Assembly (NCBI GenBank): GCA_015067125.1
Contig: SVNB01000026.1
Span: 1 to 17,990, forward strand
From: Oscillospiraceae bacterium
GTDB lineage: Bacteria; Bacillota; Clostridia; Oscillospirales; Ruminococcaceae
Direction: 5' to 3'
DNA length: 17,990 nt
Shown in pieces: positions 5,971 to 12,673 of the stretch; position 1 is the first letter of the stretch, and each line of letters begins with the position of its first letter. Made by a program: the position numbers and the translations under genes. Under the pieces are notes generated by a model. The model saw nothing but the letters and a program-made list of their open reading frames with translations, was not told where the DNA came from and did not search any database.

Positions 5971-7176
5971 ATGAGTATTATAGTACAGAAGTTCGGCGGA
6001 AGCTCCGTTGCCGATGCAGAAAGGCTCCGCCGGGTCGCAAAGATAATAACGGATGCCTATTCCGCCGGAAACAGCGTTGTTGCGGTGGTTTCTGCCCAGG
6101 GCGATACCACCGATGACCTTATCGCAAAGGCGGCGGAAATAAGCGAAAATCCTTCCAAAAGAGAAATGGACGTTCTGCTTTCCACCGGCGAACAGATATC
6201 CATGTCCCTGCTTGCCATGGCAATAGAAAAAATGGGCTTTCCGGTAATATCCCTTACCGGCTGGCAGGTTGGAATGCAGACAGATGCCACCCACTGTTTT
6301 TCCAGAATCCGCCGCATTGATAAAGAACGGCTGGAAAGTGAGCTTGGCAAAAAAAACATTGTGATCGTCGCGGGTTTTCAGGGTATAAACCGCTATGACG
6401 ATATAACCACCCTTGGCAGAGGAGGTTCCGACACCAGCGCGGTTGCCCTTGCGGCGGCACTGCACGCGGACCTTTGCCAGATCTATACGGACGTTGACGG
6501 CATATATACCGCCGACCCGCGCATTGTGCCAAACGCCAAAAAGCTTGACGAAGTAACCTATGACGAAATGCTGGAGCTTGCCAACCTTGGAGCAAACGTG
6601 CTTCACAGCCGCAGCGTGGAAATGGCCAAAAAATACAGCGTAAAACTCGAAGTTCTTTCGAGCTTTGAAAATAAACCCGGAACTATTTTGAAAGAGGTCG
6701 TTAAAGTGGAAAGAATGCTTATTCGCGGAGTTACCCGCGACAACAACACCGCCAGAATTTCTCTTGTGGAAGTACCGGATGTTCCCGGTATTGCCTTTAA
6801 AATTTTCAGCATACTTGCAAAAAAGAACATCAACGTGGATATCATTCTGCAGTCCATCGGACGCAGCAACACAAAGGATATAAGCTTTACCGTTGCCCAT
6901 GACCAGAAGGACGAGGCCGTTGCCGCATTGCAGGAAGTGGCGGATCTTTTCAAAGCAAAAGAGATAACCTGCGATGATTCCGTAGCCAAAGTTTCCATAG
7001 TCGGCACCGGAATAGAAACCCACCCGGGCATTGCCGCAAAAATGTTCGAAGCCCTTGCGGACGCCGATATCAACATCAAGATGATATCCTGCTCCGAAAT
7101 AAAAATCTCTGTGCTCATCGACCGCGACAAAGCCGATAAAGCCGTCCGCGTAATCCACGAAGCCTTTGATTTTTAA
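5971..7176 (+). CDS. lysC: Aspartate kinase (class with two ACT domains)
   Basis: Phosphorylates aspartate, the committed step for lysine, threonine and methionine. The 401 residues show the amino-acid kinase signature VQKFGGSSVA (5-14), STGEQ (71-75), TLGRGGSDTSAVALAAAL (about 148-165), and DGIYTADPR. From about 260 onward there are two ACT domains (VPDVPGIAFKIFSILAKKNINVD and GTGIETHPGIAAKMFEALADADINI), which normally bind lysine and/or threonine for feedback control. A GAGG site precedes the ATG, 17 nt after thrB. An internal ribosome site at 6691-6708 could give a separate regulatory beta subunit. It is the last gene of the operon, followed by repeat elements and a perfect terminator at 7275-7299. 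Confidence 0.97.
   Translation: MSIIVQKFGGSSVADAERLRRVAKIITDAYSAGNSVVAVVSAQGDTTDDLIAKAAEISENPSKREMDVLLSTGEQISMSLLAMAIEKMGFPVISLTGWQVGMQTDATHCFSRIRRIDKERLESELGKKNIVIVAGFQGINRYDDITTLGRGGSDTSAVALAAALHADLCQIYTDVDGIYTADPRIVPNAKKLDEVTYDEMLELANLGANVLHSRSVEMAKKYSVKLEVLSSFENKPGTILKEVVKVERMLIRGVTRDNNTARISLVEVPDVPGIAFKIFSILAKKNINVDIILQSIGRSNTKDISFTVAHDQKDEAVAALQEVADLFKAKEITCDDSVAKVSIVGTGIETHPGIAAKMFEALADADINIKMISCSEIKISVLIDRDKADKAVRVIHEAFDF
6691..6708 (+). promoter_or_regulatory. Possible internal translation start for a lysC beta subunit
   Basis: AAAGAGG (6691-6697), 8 nt, then an in-frame GTG (6706-6708, V246), just before the first ACT domain. The product would be 156 residues made only of the two ACT domains. 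B. subtilis lysC is known to make such a beta subunit of about 17 kDa from an internal start. An in-frame ATG at 6715 is a less well-spaced alternative. Confidence 0.5.
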
Positions 7177-7178
7177 AG

Positions 7179-7225
7179 CCTTCCCAGAGGGGAAGGTGGC
7201 ACGGCGGAGCCGTGACGGATGAGGG
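7179..7225. repeat. Double-hairpin palindromic repeat element
   Basis: Two small hairpins in a row just after the lysC stop: CCTTCCC (7179-7185)/GGGAAGG (7190-7196), and CACGGC (7200-7205)/GCCGTG (7209-7214), then CGGATGAGGG. I recall near-identical elements between genes in gut Clostridia, but there is no second copy here and no search was possible. As the first structure after lysC it may also slow or protect the mRNA 3' end. Confidence 0.6.
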
Positions 7226-7274
7226 ATAACCAAGAACCCGGAGGGTAAAAATTTAAAATTCCGCAAAAGCAACG

Positions 7275-7310
7275 CCCCGTGCTCAAAACGAGCACGGGGT
7301 TAATTATTTG
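7275..7310 (+). terminator. Rho-independent terminator of the thr/lysC operon
   Basis: Perfect 10-bp stem CCCCGTGCTC (7275-7284), loop AAAAC, GAGCACGGGG (7290-7299), followed by TTAATTATTT. It lies 98 nt after the lysC stop, separated from it by the palindromic repeat. Confidence 0.82.
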
Positions 7311-7358
7311 AGCATTTACCGTATGTGCGGATATTATTCGCCCGTTTGCCACACCACC

Positions 7359-7392
7359 GTAGGGAACGGTCTTGACCGTTCCGCAAAACAAA
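7359..7392. repeat. Palindromic unit 1 (conserved flanks, variable arms)
   Basis: GTAGGG (7359-7364), arm AACGGTC, loop TT, arm GACCGTT, then CCGCAAAACAAA (to 7392). Arms plus flanking GG/CC give a perfect 9-bp stem. The flanks match those of the unit at 7408-7440 but the arms do not, so it is complementarity that is kept, not sequence. Confidence 0.7.
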
Positions 7393-7407
7393 ACAACCCC
7401 ATTTACA

Positions 7408-7440
7408 GTAGGGCGGGAGCTCGCTCCCGCCGCAAACAAA
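7408..7440. repeat. Palindromic unit 2 (conserved flanks, variable arms)
   Basis: GTAGGG (7408-7413), arm CGGGAGC, loop TC, arm GCTCCCG, then CCGCAAACAAA (to 7440). It is a second copy of the 7359 unit, 49 bp downstream in the same orientation, with a wholly different but again perfectly paired arm. Confidence 0.7.
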
Positions 7441-7459
7441 TAACCCGGAAGGCAATACG

Positions 7460-7564
7460 CCCCTTGTCAAAGGAGACGCCCCTGTTAGGGGAGATGTTGA
7501 GCGAAGCGAAACAGAGGGGTCTGCCGTCTGCGGCGAGCAAAGAGGGCCACGAAGTGGCAAGGGG
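7460..7564. repeat. 105-bp MITE-like element with short terminal inverted repeats and nested hairpins
   Basis: It begins CCCCTTG (7460-7466) and ends CAAGGGG (7558-7564), exact inverted repeats. Inside are CCCCT (7479-7483)/AGGGG (7487-7491), TGTT (7495-7498)/AACA (7510-7513) around GAGCGAAGCGA, and GCCAC (7546-7550)/GTGGC (7554-7558). An open frame across it (7308-7616) has no ribosome site or protein-like composition. It is probably a small non-autonomous or REP-like element; no transposase is nearby. Confidence 0.55.
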
Positions 7565-7597
7565 ATTCATTAAAAAAATACCGGTAGTTATAAAAAA

Positions 7598-7665
7598 ATC
7601 CCCCAGTCTTTTTTAACCGCAAGCGATTAAAAAAATCCAGCCCCCTTTAGGCAATGGGGCCTTTT
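7598..7665. repeat. Nested palindrome of A/T tracts between C-rich flanks
   Basis: TTTTTTAACCGC (7609-7620) and GCGATTAAAAAA (7623-7634) pair with one mismatch. The hairpin lies between TCCCCCAG (from 7599) and CCAGCCCCC (to 7645). GCCCC (7640-7644) could also pair with GGGGC (7656-7660) before CTTTTT on the plus strand, and the minus strand shows GGATTTTTTT after the same pairing. It is terminator-like in both directions, but no gene directly feeds it. Confidence 0.4.
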
Positions 7666-7667
7666 TC

Positions 7668-7689
7668 GGGCGGCCACACCGGGCCGCCC
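7668..7689. repeat. GC-rich hairpin, possible inverted third palindromic unit
   Basis: GGGCGGCC (7668-7675), loop ACACCG, GGCCGCCC (7682-7689). Read on the minus strand it runs GAAGGG, paired arms, then CCCGAAAA, resembling the GTAGGG...CCGCAAA units at 7359 and 7408 in inverted orientation. Confidence 0.5.
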
Positions 7690-7974
7690 CTTCGACATTG
7701 CCAAAACTTGCTGTTTTGCCATAAAACAAGGACTTGTTCCCGCTTTAAAAACAACCCGCAGAACAAAAAATTGCTGATAAACTGCTTTTAAATTAATTAT
7801 CTTGTATTGCCCCATAAAATCAACAGATAAAAATTCCATCAAAATCTGCAACATTTTTGCGCCTTTAAGTTACTTAATATTCAGAAGAGGAATATTTTTG
7901 CTGTTTTTTGCGGCAAAATCCGGCAGTTTATAAAAAATTTGCTTTGTGCACATAAATTTTGGCGCAATAAAATC
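7690..7974. other. A+T-rich intergenic stretch without recognised genes
   Basis: About 285 bp between the repeat island and the promoter at 7975. Both strands were read for open frames with ribosome sites, tRNA-like folds and riboswitch cores, and none was convincing. A minus-strand open frame at 7627-7854 runs into the repeats and lacks a ribosome site. Only a weak CAAAAC/GTTTTG pairing near 7702-7718 is visible. Confidence 0.5.
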
Positions 7975-8003
7975 TTGCAACGTGCATAAAAATAGTATAT
8001 TAT
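7975..8003 (+). promoter_or_regulatory. Promoter of the PASTA pseudokinase gene
   Basis: TTGCAA (7975-7980), a 17-bp spacer and TATTAT (7998-8003) inside a TA-rich run. The predicted start near 8010 gives a leader of about 90 nt that contains the hairpin at 8046-8059. Confidence 0.65.
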
Positions 8004-8045
8004 ATATTATGTATAGGTATGGTTATTATTTTGCCAAAAGAAAAG

Positions 8046-8059
8046 CGCCCTTTTGGGCG
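8046..8059 (+). other. Small hairpin in the pseudokinase leader
   Basis: CGCCC (8046-8050), TTTT loop, GGGCG (8055-8059), about 25 nt upstream of the ribosome binding site. It has no T-run and does not cover the ribosome site, so it is more likely a 5' stabiliser than an attenuator. It fits no riboswitch class that I can recognise. Confidence 0.4.
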
Positions 8060-8100
8060 ATACATATATCTTAATTTATTTGTTAAAGGAGGCAGTCAGT

Positions 8101-9828
8101 ATGATAACAAAAGAACATAATCTTTGCATGGGCTGCATGTCTATACTTGATGAAAACGGAAAATGCCGCTGCGGTTACGATGAAAATTCTCTTACGGATT
8201 CCGCGTGCCTTGAAGTAAGAACCGTTGTTGGAGAAAGATACACCGTTGGCCGCATGATGAAAATGGACGGCGAAGGCATAACATATATCGGTTTTGATAA
8301 CGAAAACGAAGAACGAGTATATATTCAGGAATATATGCCCCAAAAAATTGCCAGAAGAAACGACCTTACCGGAGAAGTTGTTCCCCTTTCCGGCTGCGAA
8401 GCAAAATACAAAACCCTTATGGCGGATTATTTTGACCTTTTTGATGCTTTGCGCAACTTTCGCCATACGGAATATATTATGCCCGTTATAAACGTTATCC
8501 GCGATAACAACACCGTTTATGCAATTTATAAATTTGTAAAAACCATTTCCTACGGCGATTATTTAAGCCACAACGGCGGAGAATTCAGCTGGCCGCAGGT
8601 AAAAAAGCTGTTTATGCCGTTTTTTACAACCCTTACCTATCTTCACAGCAACGGATTTGTTCACAGGGGAATTTCTCCGGAAAGCATAAGGGTCAACGCA
8701 AAAGGCCAGCTTATGCTTGGCGGATTCGGCACCGCGGCACTCTATTCCAAAGATACCATTATAGATTCCAGCCTTTCCGCAGGGTATTCCGCTCCGGAAC
8801 AGTATAATTCCGCAAGCTGGCAGGGCGAATGGACCGACGTTTATTCCGTTGCAGCAGTGCTTTATAAATCCCTTACCGGAACTCTTCCGGCAGATGCAGA
8901 ATCCCGCAGAGAAAGCGATCGTCTTTGTCCTCCGGAAGAACTGAATATCAATATTCCTTCCGAAGTTTCTGATGCAATTATGAACGCCATGACCCTTAAC
9001 AGCGAATACCGCACCCGTTCCATAGATGATTTTACCGCGGAACTTCTGGAATCTGCCAAATCCAACACAAAGCTTTTCGGCGCTTCGGTGGAAGAAGCCA
9101 TTAAAAAACGCGAGGAAGAATACTTTCCTCCGGAAGAAAAATACGATGACTACGAAGAAGAACCCAGCACCAAAAGAAAAGTTCGTCTTCCATGGGGACT
9201 TGTTGCAACCATAATTGCAATGGCAATTCTTCTTGGCGTTGTGGCATTCCTTTTCCGGTTTACAGAAATCCTGGGCTTTGGCAACCGCCCCGGCCCGGAG
9301 GATATCTCTTCCGAAAGCAGCAGTTCCGAATTTGAGGAAAACCAGTATCTTATCGGTATGCCAAACTTTATCGGAAGAATGAAAGCCGACGTGGAAAACA
9401 ACCCGCAGTATTCCAGCTTCGAAATTATTTTTGAAGAAGAAAACAACAACGAATACGTTGCCGGAATGATTTTTGATCAGTCCGTAAAATACCGCACAGA
9501 GGTGGAAGAAGGCAGCTCCGTTGTTCTTAAAGTAAGCAAAGGCCCGGAAAAAATCGCAATGCCGGATTGCGTTGGAATGAGCCTTGAAGACGCCACCAGA
9601 CTTCTTACCGAACTTCAGATAAGCTTCCAGACTGTTCCGAACTTCAGCGCGGAATACGAATATAACAAGATTTATGACCAGTCCGTCGAAGCGGAAACCG
9701 AAGTTGCCGTAAACGACAGACTTACCAAAGTTTATATTTATTATGGCGCTTTGGAAGAAGGCGGCAGCAGTTATTGGGGCGGCGAGGAAGAAAAACCTTC
9801 CGGTATAACCATTCGTCCCGTAGGCTGA
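8101..9828 (+). CDS. Zinc-ribbon / pseudokinase / PASTA membrane protein
   Basis: Membrane protein of 575 residues. Order: a probable zinc ribbon (C9, C12, C22, C24), a Ser/Thr-kinase-like domain (about 45-315), an acidic linker, one TM helix (364-386), a Ser-rich segment and two PASTA-like repeats (about 416-480 and 486-549) outside the cell. The kinase fold is clear (LHSNGFVHRGISPES, GYSAPEQY, WTDVYSVAAVLYKSLTG), but catalytic residues are gone. VAIK Lys is Q76, HRD Asp is G190, the following Asn is S195, DFG Asp is G208, and the glycine loop is degraded. It should be unable to transfer phosphate and probably acts as a sensor or scaffold; PASTA repeats bind cell-wall fragments in active relatives (known for the family). 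AAAGGAGG, 8 nt before ATG 8101, fixes the start. It is a single-gene unit. Confidence 0.88.
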   Translation: MITKEHNLCMGCMSILDENGKCRCGYDENSLTDSACLEVRTVVGERYTVGRMMKMDGEGITYIGFDNENEERVYIQEYMPQKIARRNDLTGEVVPLSGCEAKYKTLMADYFDLFDALRNFRHTEYIMPVINVIRDNNTVYAIYKFVKTISYGDYLSHNGGEFSWPQVKKLFMPFFTTLTYLHSNGFVHRGISPESIRVNAKGQLMLGGFGTAALYSKDTIIDSSLSAGYSAPEQYNSASWQGEWTDVYSVAAVLYKSLTGTLPADAESRRESDRLCPPEELNINIPSEVSDAIMNAMTLNSEYRTRSIDDFTAELLESAKSNTKLFGASVEEAIKKREEEYFPPEEKYDDYEEEPSTKRKVRLPWGLVATIIAMAILLGVVAFLFRFTEILGFGNRPGPEDISSESSSSEFEENQYLIGMPNFIGRMKADVENNPQYSSFEIIFEEENNNEYVAGMIFDQSVKYRTEVEEGSSVVLKVSKGPEKIAMPDCVGMSLEDATRLLTELQISFQTVPNFSAEYEYNKIYDQSVEAETEVAVNDRLTKVYIYYGALEEGGSSYWGGEEEKPSGITIRPVG

Positions 9829-9845
9829 TAATCAGTATTCACACA

Positions 9846-9882
9846 AAATCCCGATGTTTTTATAAGCATCGGGATTTTTTTG
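9846..9882 (+). terminator. Rho-independent terminator of the pseudokinase gene
   Basis: AAATCCCGATG (9846-9856) pairs with CATCGGGATTT (9867-9877), with a 10-nt loop, and T-rich sequence continues to 9881. It lies 18 nt after the stop codon. Confidence 0.85.
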
Positions 9883-9930
9883 CGCCGTGGGCACACTTTT
9901 CTTTTTTTAAAAACATCGGTATTAAAAAAC

Positions 9931-9970
9931 GACAAATCCCCACTGCCTGCGGTAGCAACGGGGATTTGTC
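9931..9970 (-). terminator. Rho-independent terminator of the padR-rlmB-P-type ATPase-like operon
   Basis: Perfect 11-bp stem GACAAATCCCC (9931-9941) / GGGGATTTGTC (9960-9970) with an 18-nt loop. On the minus strand it is followed by GTTTTTTAA, and it lies 44 nt past the stop at 10014. The plus strand shows ATTTT after the stem, so it may also back up the pseudokinase terminator. Confidence 0.8.
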
Positions 9971-10013
9971 ATTTTGGAAAGGAAAAAGATATGAAAGGTA
10001 AAAAATGATGTAA

Positions 10014-12635
10014 TCAGATTCGTTTGCGGAGCACTGTTACAATAACCACCGCCAAAAGCCAGAACATCTGGAACGCCATAAGGATGTACATTTCAAGGCT
10101 TCTGATGTTTCCGGTAAACAGGAACAGCGTTACAAGGATAAAGCCAAGAACAATTCCTATCATTTCAATAAGCGCCGCCGCAAAAGAGGACTGGCGGATA
10201 ATTCCGCTGCAGTTAAGCAGATTGGAAAGCGCAAACAGGCTTCCGTTATAAACTGCCGCCGCCGGAGCGGTTTCTCTTTCTTCGGTAAGCTCCGCGCATT
10301 TTTGCTGGTATTTGGAAGAAAGCAGGTTAAGCTGATTTTCCGGATATCCGAAAATATCGCTGAGTTTTTTCACGGTGATGTTAGGGTCGCTGCAGTTTAT
10401 AACCAAGCGAACACCGCGTTCTGCCATAATTCCAAGGGAATGATAAACTTCTTTATCCGCATGATAGCTTAAAACAAACATTGCGGTAAGTTCGCCGCTG
10501 TTTGCAAGGTAAAGAATATCTTTTCCGCTGCCAACGTATTTATTTTCATAATCGTGAGAAGGAATGTCTATTCCGTGGTTTATCATCAGTTCGCGGTTGC
10601 CGATAAGAACGCGCTTGCCGCCAACCCATGCGGAAAGTCCCATACCGTCCTCATATATAATGGTATCAACAGGTTTAAGAAGTTTTCTGTCGCCCTGAAC
10701 AACGTTTATAAATATGCTGCCAAGGGTACTTCTGGTGCTGCAGATAACAGAAGCCGCGTCAAGAATGGCTTCGTCTATTCTGCCCTGTGCAAAAGTTTTT
10801 ATTCCGTGAAGAATAATGCTGCCTTCCGGGAAAAGCTGTTCAATATCAAGAAGAACAGAATCTGTTTCCGCAAAGGTTTCCGCGGTGTATCCGCCCGCCA
10901 TCATGCTGCCCTCATCATTAAGAGCTGCACAGGAACGGGATACCGGAAGCGCACCCGCAATGGTTGCGGAAAAAGGTGCCGCAACGCAAAGTATTGCCGC
11001 AAAACCGGTAACCGCATCAGAAATTCTTGCCGTAACAAGAAAACCGATTATTCCCACAATTATGGCACAAAGAAAAACTATCGGAGAAACTATTCTCGCA
11101 ATGCTTTCCGTCGCATCGTCACGGTAAGAAAGTTCAAGGAATCTTGTAAAGAATTTTGCTTTTGCGCTGGTGCAGAAACGCGGCGTTTCATCACGCTGGC
11201 CGGTAAGCTCTCTGGCAAGTTCTTTATTTCTTACCGGCAAAAGAGCGGATTTTTTTCCGCCGGAGGTAAGCACTTCAAAGTTATCTTTTATTCTTATCGC
11301 AGAAAGAAGCTTGCCAACGGTATTAAACAAAAGTCCCGCAATGGCAATGGGGAAGAAAAGGTTTTCTCCGCCCGGGGACATGGTGGAAGGATCCGCAACA
11401 AACATAACGCCCAGGGCGGCCGCTCCGATTACGGAGCAGGTGGAAAAGCTGTCGTTTCCCGCACGGAAGCGAAGAAGAGAAATAAGTCCTCCGCCCACCG
11501 CAACGTGGCAGGTCAGCGCCGCGGCACATACTATTCCCAGATTTATTATGGGATATACAATTCCGGATTTTTCAAAGGAAATCGCATCCGGCAAAGAATA
11601 TCCAAGCATGGGAGAAAGACTGAAAACAAGGCTTGCCACAAGCAGAATAAAGATTATAACCGCCCTTATAACAAGACCTGTTACCTGTGCCGAAAGATTT
11701 TTTTCAACCGCTTCACGCTGGTTTTCGTTTTCGTAATCGTCCGGATCTTCCTCCTCCGGCTCGTGCATATCCTGCATAAGCTTTTTGGCAATATCCGCGT
11801 TGCTCTGATCAGAAAATTTGTTTCTTACAGGGTCCGCAGCGGGAACTTCGGGGATATGTATCTCCTGGTTGGTGGGTTCCGCCACGTTCTTCATAAATTC
11901 TTCTACTTTATCACGGCGTTTTTCAACAAATTCTTTATAAAGGTCGTGATTTTCGGAACTGGTAAGGTCGCCGCCTTCTTTTGTTTCCTTTTCCGCTTTT
12001 GCGGCGCCAAAACCCACTATTCCTGCGCCGGAAGCAAATTTTTCTGCGGAAGTATCCTCTTTTTCGGTAACTCTTAAAACCGGTTCCTCCGGTTTCTCTT
12101 CTGCTGCAGGAACAACGGGTTCTTCTTTTACCAAAGGTTTTTCTTCCGGCTGCAAAGCCTTTGCAAAACCCATTACCGGGGTCTTTTCTTCCGGTTCTGC
12201 GGCTTTTGCAATTTCTTTGGAAATTTTATCATCGTGTATTGTAAAATCCTTGGGAACATAGGAATCAAACTTTTCCTTTTTGGCCGTATGCGCCGGAACG
12301 GTATTTACCTTTGCGGAAATGCTTTCTTCCTTCTGTTTTTTGGATTTTTTCTCGTTCTTCCAGGTAGCCGTACCAAAATACTGAGAAAGCGTATCGTCCA
12401 CCTGAATGGTTCTTGTGGTTATGGGTTCTTCTTTAAATTTTTTTGTATATGTGGGAGCCTCCGGCTCCTTGGGTGCTTCCGGCTGAACATTTCTTTGCCG
12501 CATTTCAAAAAAATCGCCCTGCGGTAAAGAAGAATCGCTTTTGCCCTCAAGGCCGGCCGGTGCTGTTCCGCCGTTTTCTTTTTTGCGGCGGATCTCTTCC
12601 AGAATATCATCAACAGAATATCCGTTTCCTGCCAT
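10014..12635 (-). CDS. Large membrane protein with a degenerate P1B-type ATPase core
   Basis: Protein of 873 residues. Residues 1-315 are hydrophilic, Glu/Lys/Pro-rich and probably disordered, opening with the short helix YSVDDILEEIRRKK. The rest follows P1B ATPase order: four TM helices (about 318-342, 357-380, 396-414, 426-445), a short loop (446-512), two TMs (515-536, 539-563), a cytoplasmic region (565-810), and two TMs (818-841, 848-868). Alignable pieces: CVAAPFSATIAGALPVS (550-566) at the CPC helix, TDSVLLDIEQLFPEG (591-605) at the DKTGT site with D597, GKRVLIGNRELM (673-684) of the N domain, and VRLVINCSDPN (742-752) at TGDN. The CPC, KTGT, TGDN and GDGxND residues are lost, so pumping is unlikely. 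An AAGGGG site precedes ATG 12635, 38 nt after rlmB. Function unknown. Confidence 0.8.
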   Translation of the reverse strand: MAGNGYSVDDILEEIRRKKENGGTAPAGLEGKSDSSLPQGDFFEMRQRNVQPEAPKEPEAPTYTKKFKEEPITTRTIQVDDTLSQYFGTATWKNEKKSKKQKEESISAKVNTVPAHTAKKEKFDSYVPKDFTIHDDKISKEIAKAAEPEEKTPVMGFAKALQPEEKPLVKEEPVVPAAEEKPEEPVLRVTEKEDTSAEKFASGAGIVGFGAAKAEKETKEGGDLTSSENHDLYKEFVEKRRDKVEEFMKNVAEPTNQEIHIPEVPAADPVRNKFSDQSNADIAKKLMQDMHEPEEEDPDDYENENQREAVEKNLSAQVTGLVIRAVIIFILLVASLVFSLSPMLGYSLPDAISFEKSGIVYPIINLGIVCAAALTCHVAVGGGLISLLRFRAGNDSFSTCSVIGAAALGVMFVADPSTMSPGGENLFFPIAIAGLLFNTVGKLLSAIRIKDNFEVLTSGGKKSALLPVRNKELARELTGQRDETPRFCTSAKAKFFTRFLELSYRDDATESIARIVSPIVFLCAIIVGIIGFLVTARISDAVTGFAAILCVAAPFSATIAGALPVSRSCAALNDEGSMMAGGYTAETFAETDSVLLDIEQLFPEGSIILHGIKTFAQGRIDEAILDAASVICSTRSTLGSIFINVVQGDRKLLKPVDTIIYEDGMGLSAWVGGKRVLIGNRELMINHGIDIPSHDYENKYVGSGKDILYLANSGELTAMFVLSYHADKEVYHSLGIMAERGVRLVINCSDPNITVKKLSDIFGYPENQLNLLSSKYQQKCAELTEERETAPAAAVYNGSLFALSNLLNCSGIIRQSSFAAALIEMIGIVLGFILVTLFLFTGNIRSLEMYILMAFQMFWLLAVVIVTVLRKRI

Positions 12636-12673
12636 TTTGTTCCCCTTCCCTTTGTCTTATTTTACCTGAAAAA

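Noticed and set aside
5773..7272. A 499-residue minus-strand open frame under thrB and lysC
   Set aside because: Composition is unlike protein (Phe, His, Tyr and Gly runs), it has no ribosome site, and it is fully covered by two well-identified plus-strand enzymes.
7359..7440. CRISPR array from the two similar units
   Set aside because: Only two copies 49 bp apart, the shared parts are short flanks, and the variable parts are self-complementary palindromes rather than spacers. No cas genes are present.
7308..7616. Open frames on both strands through the repeat island
   Set aside because: They translate hairpin repeats, have no ribosome site, and show no protein pattern.
8010..8100. A riboswitch in the pseudokinase leader
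   Set aside because: Only one 5-bp hairpin is present and no conserved aptamer core could be matched.
10554..12077. A 507-residue plus-strand open frame antisense to the P-type ATPase-like gene
   Set aside because: Arg/Lys/Asn/Phe-rich shadow of the real minus-strand gene without start signals.
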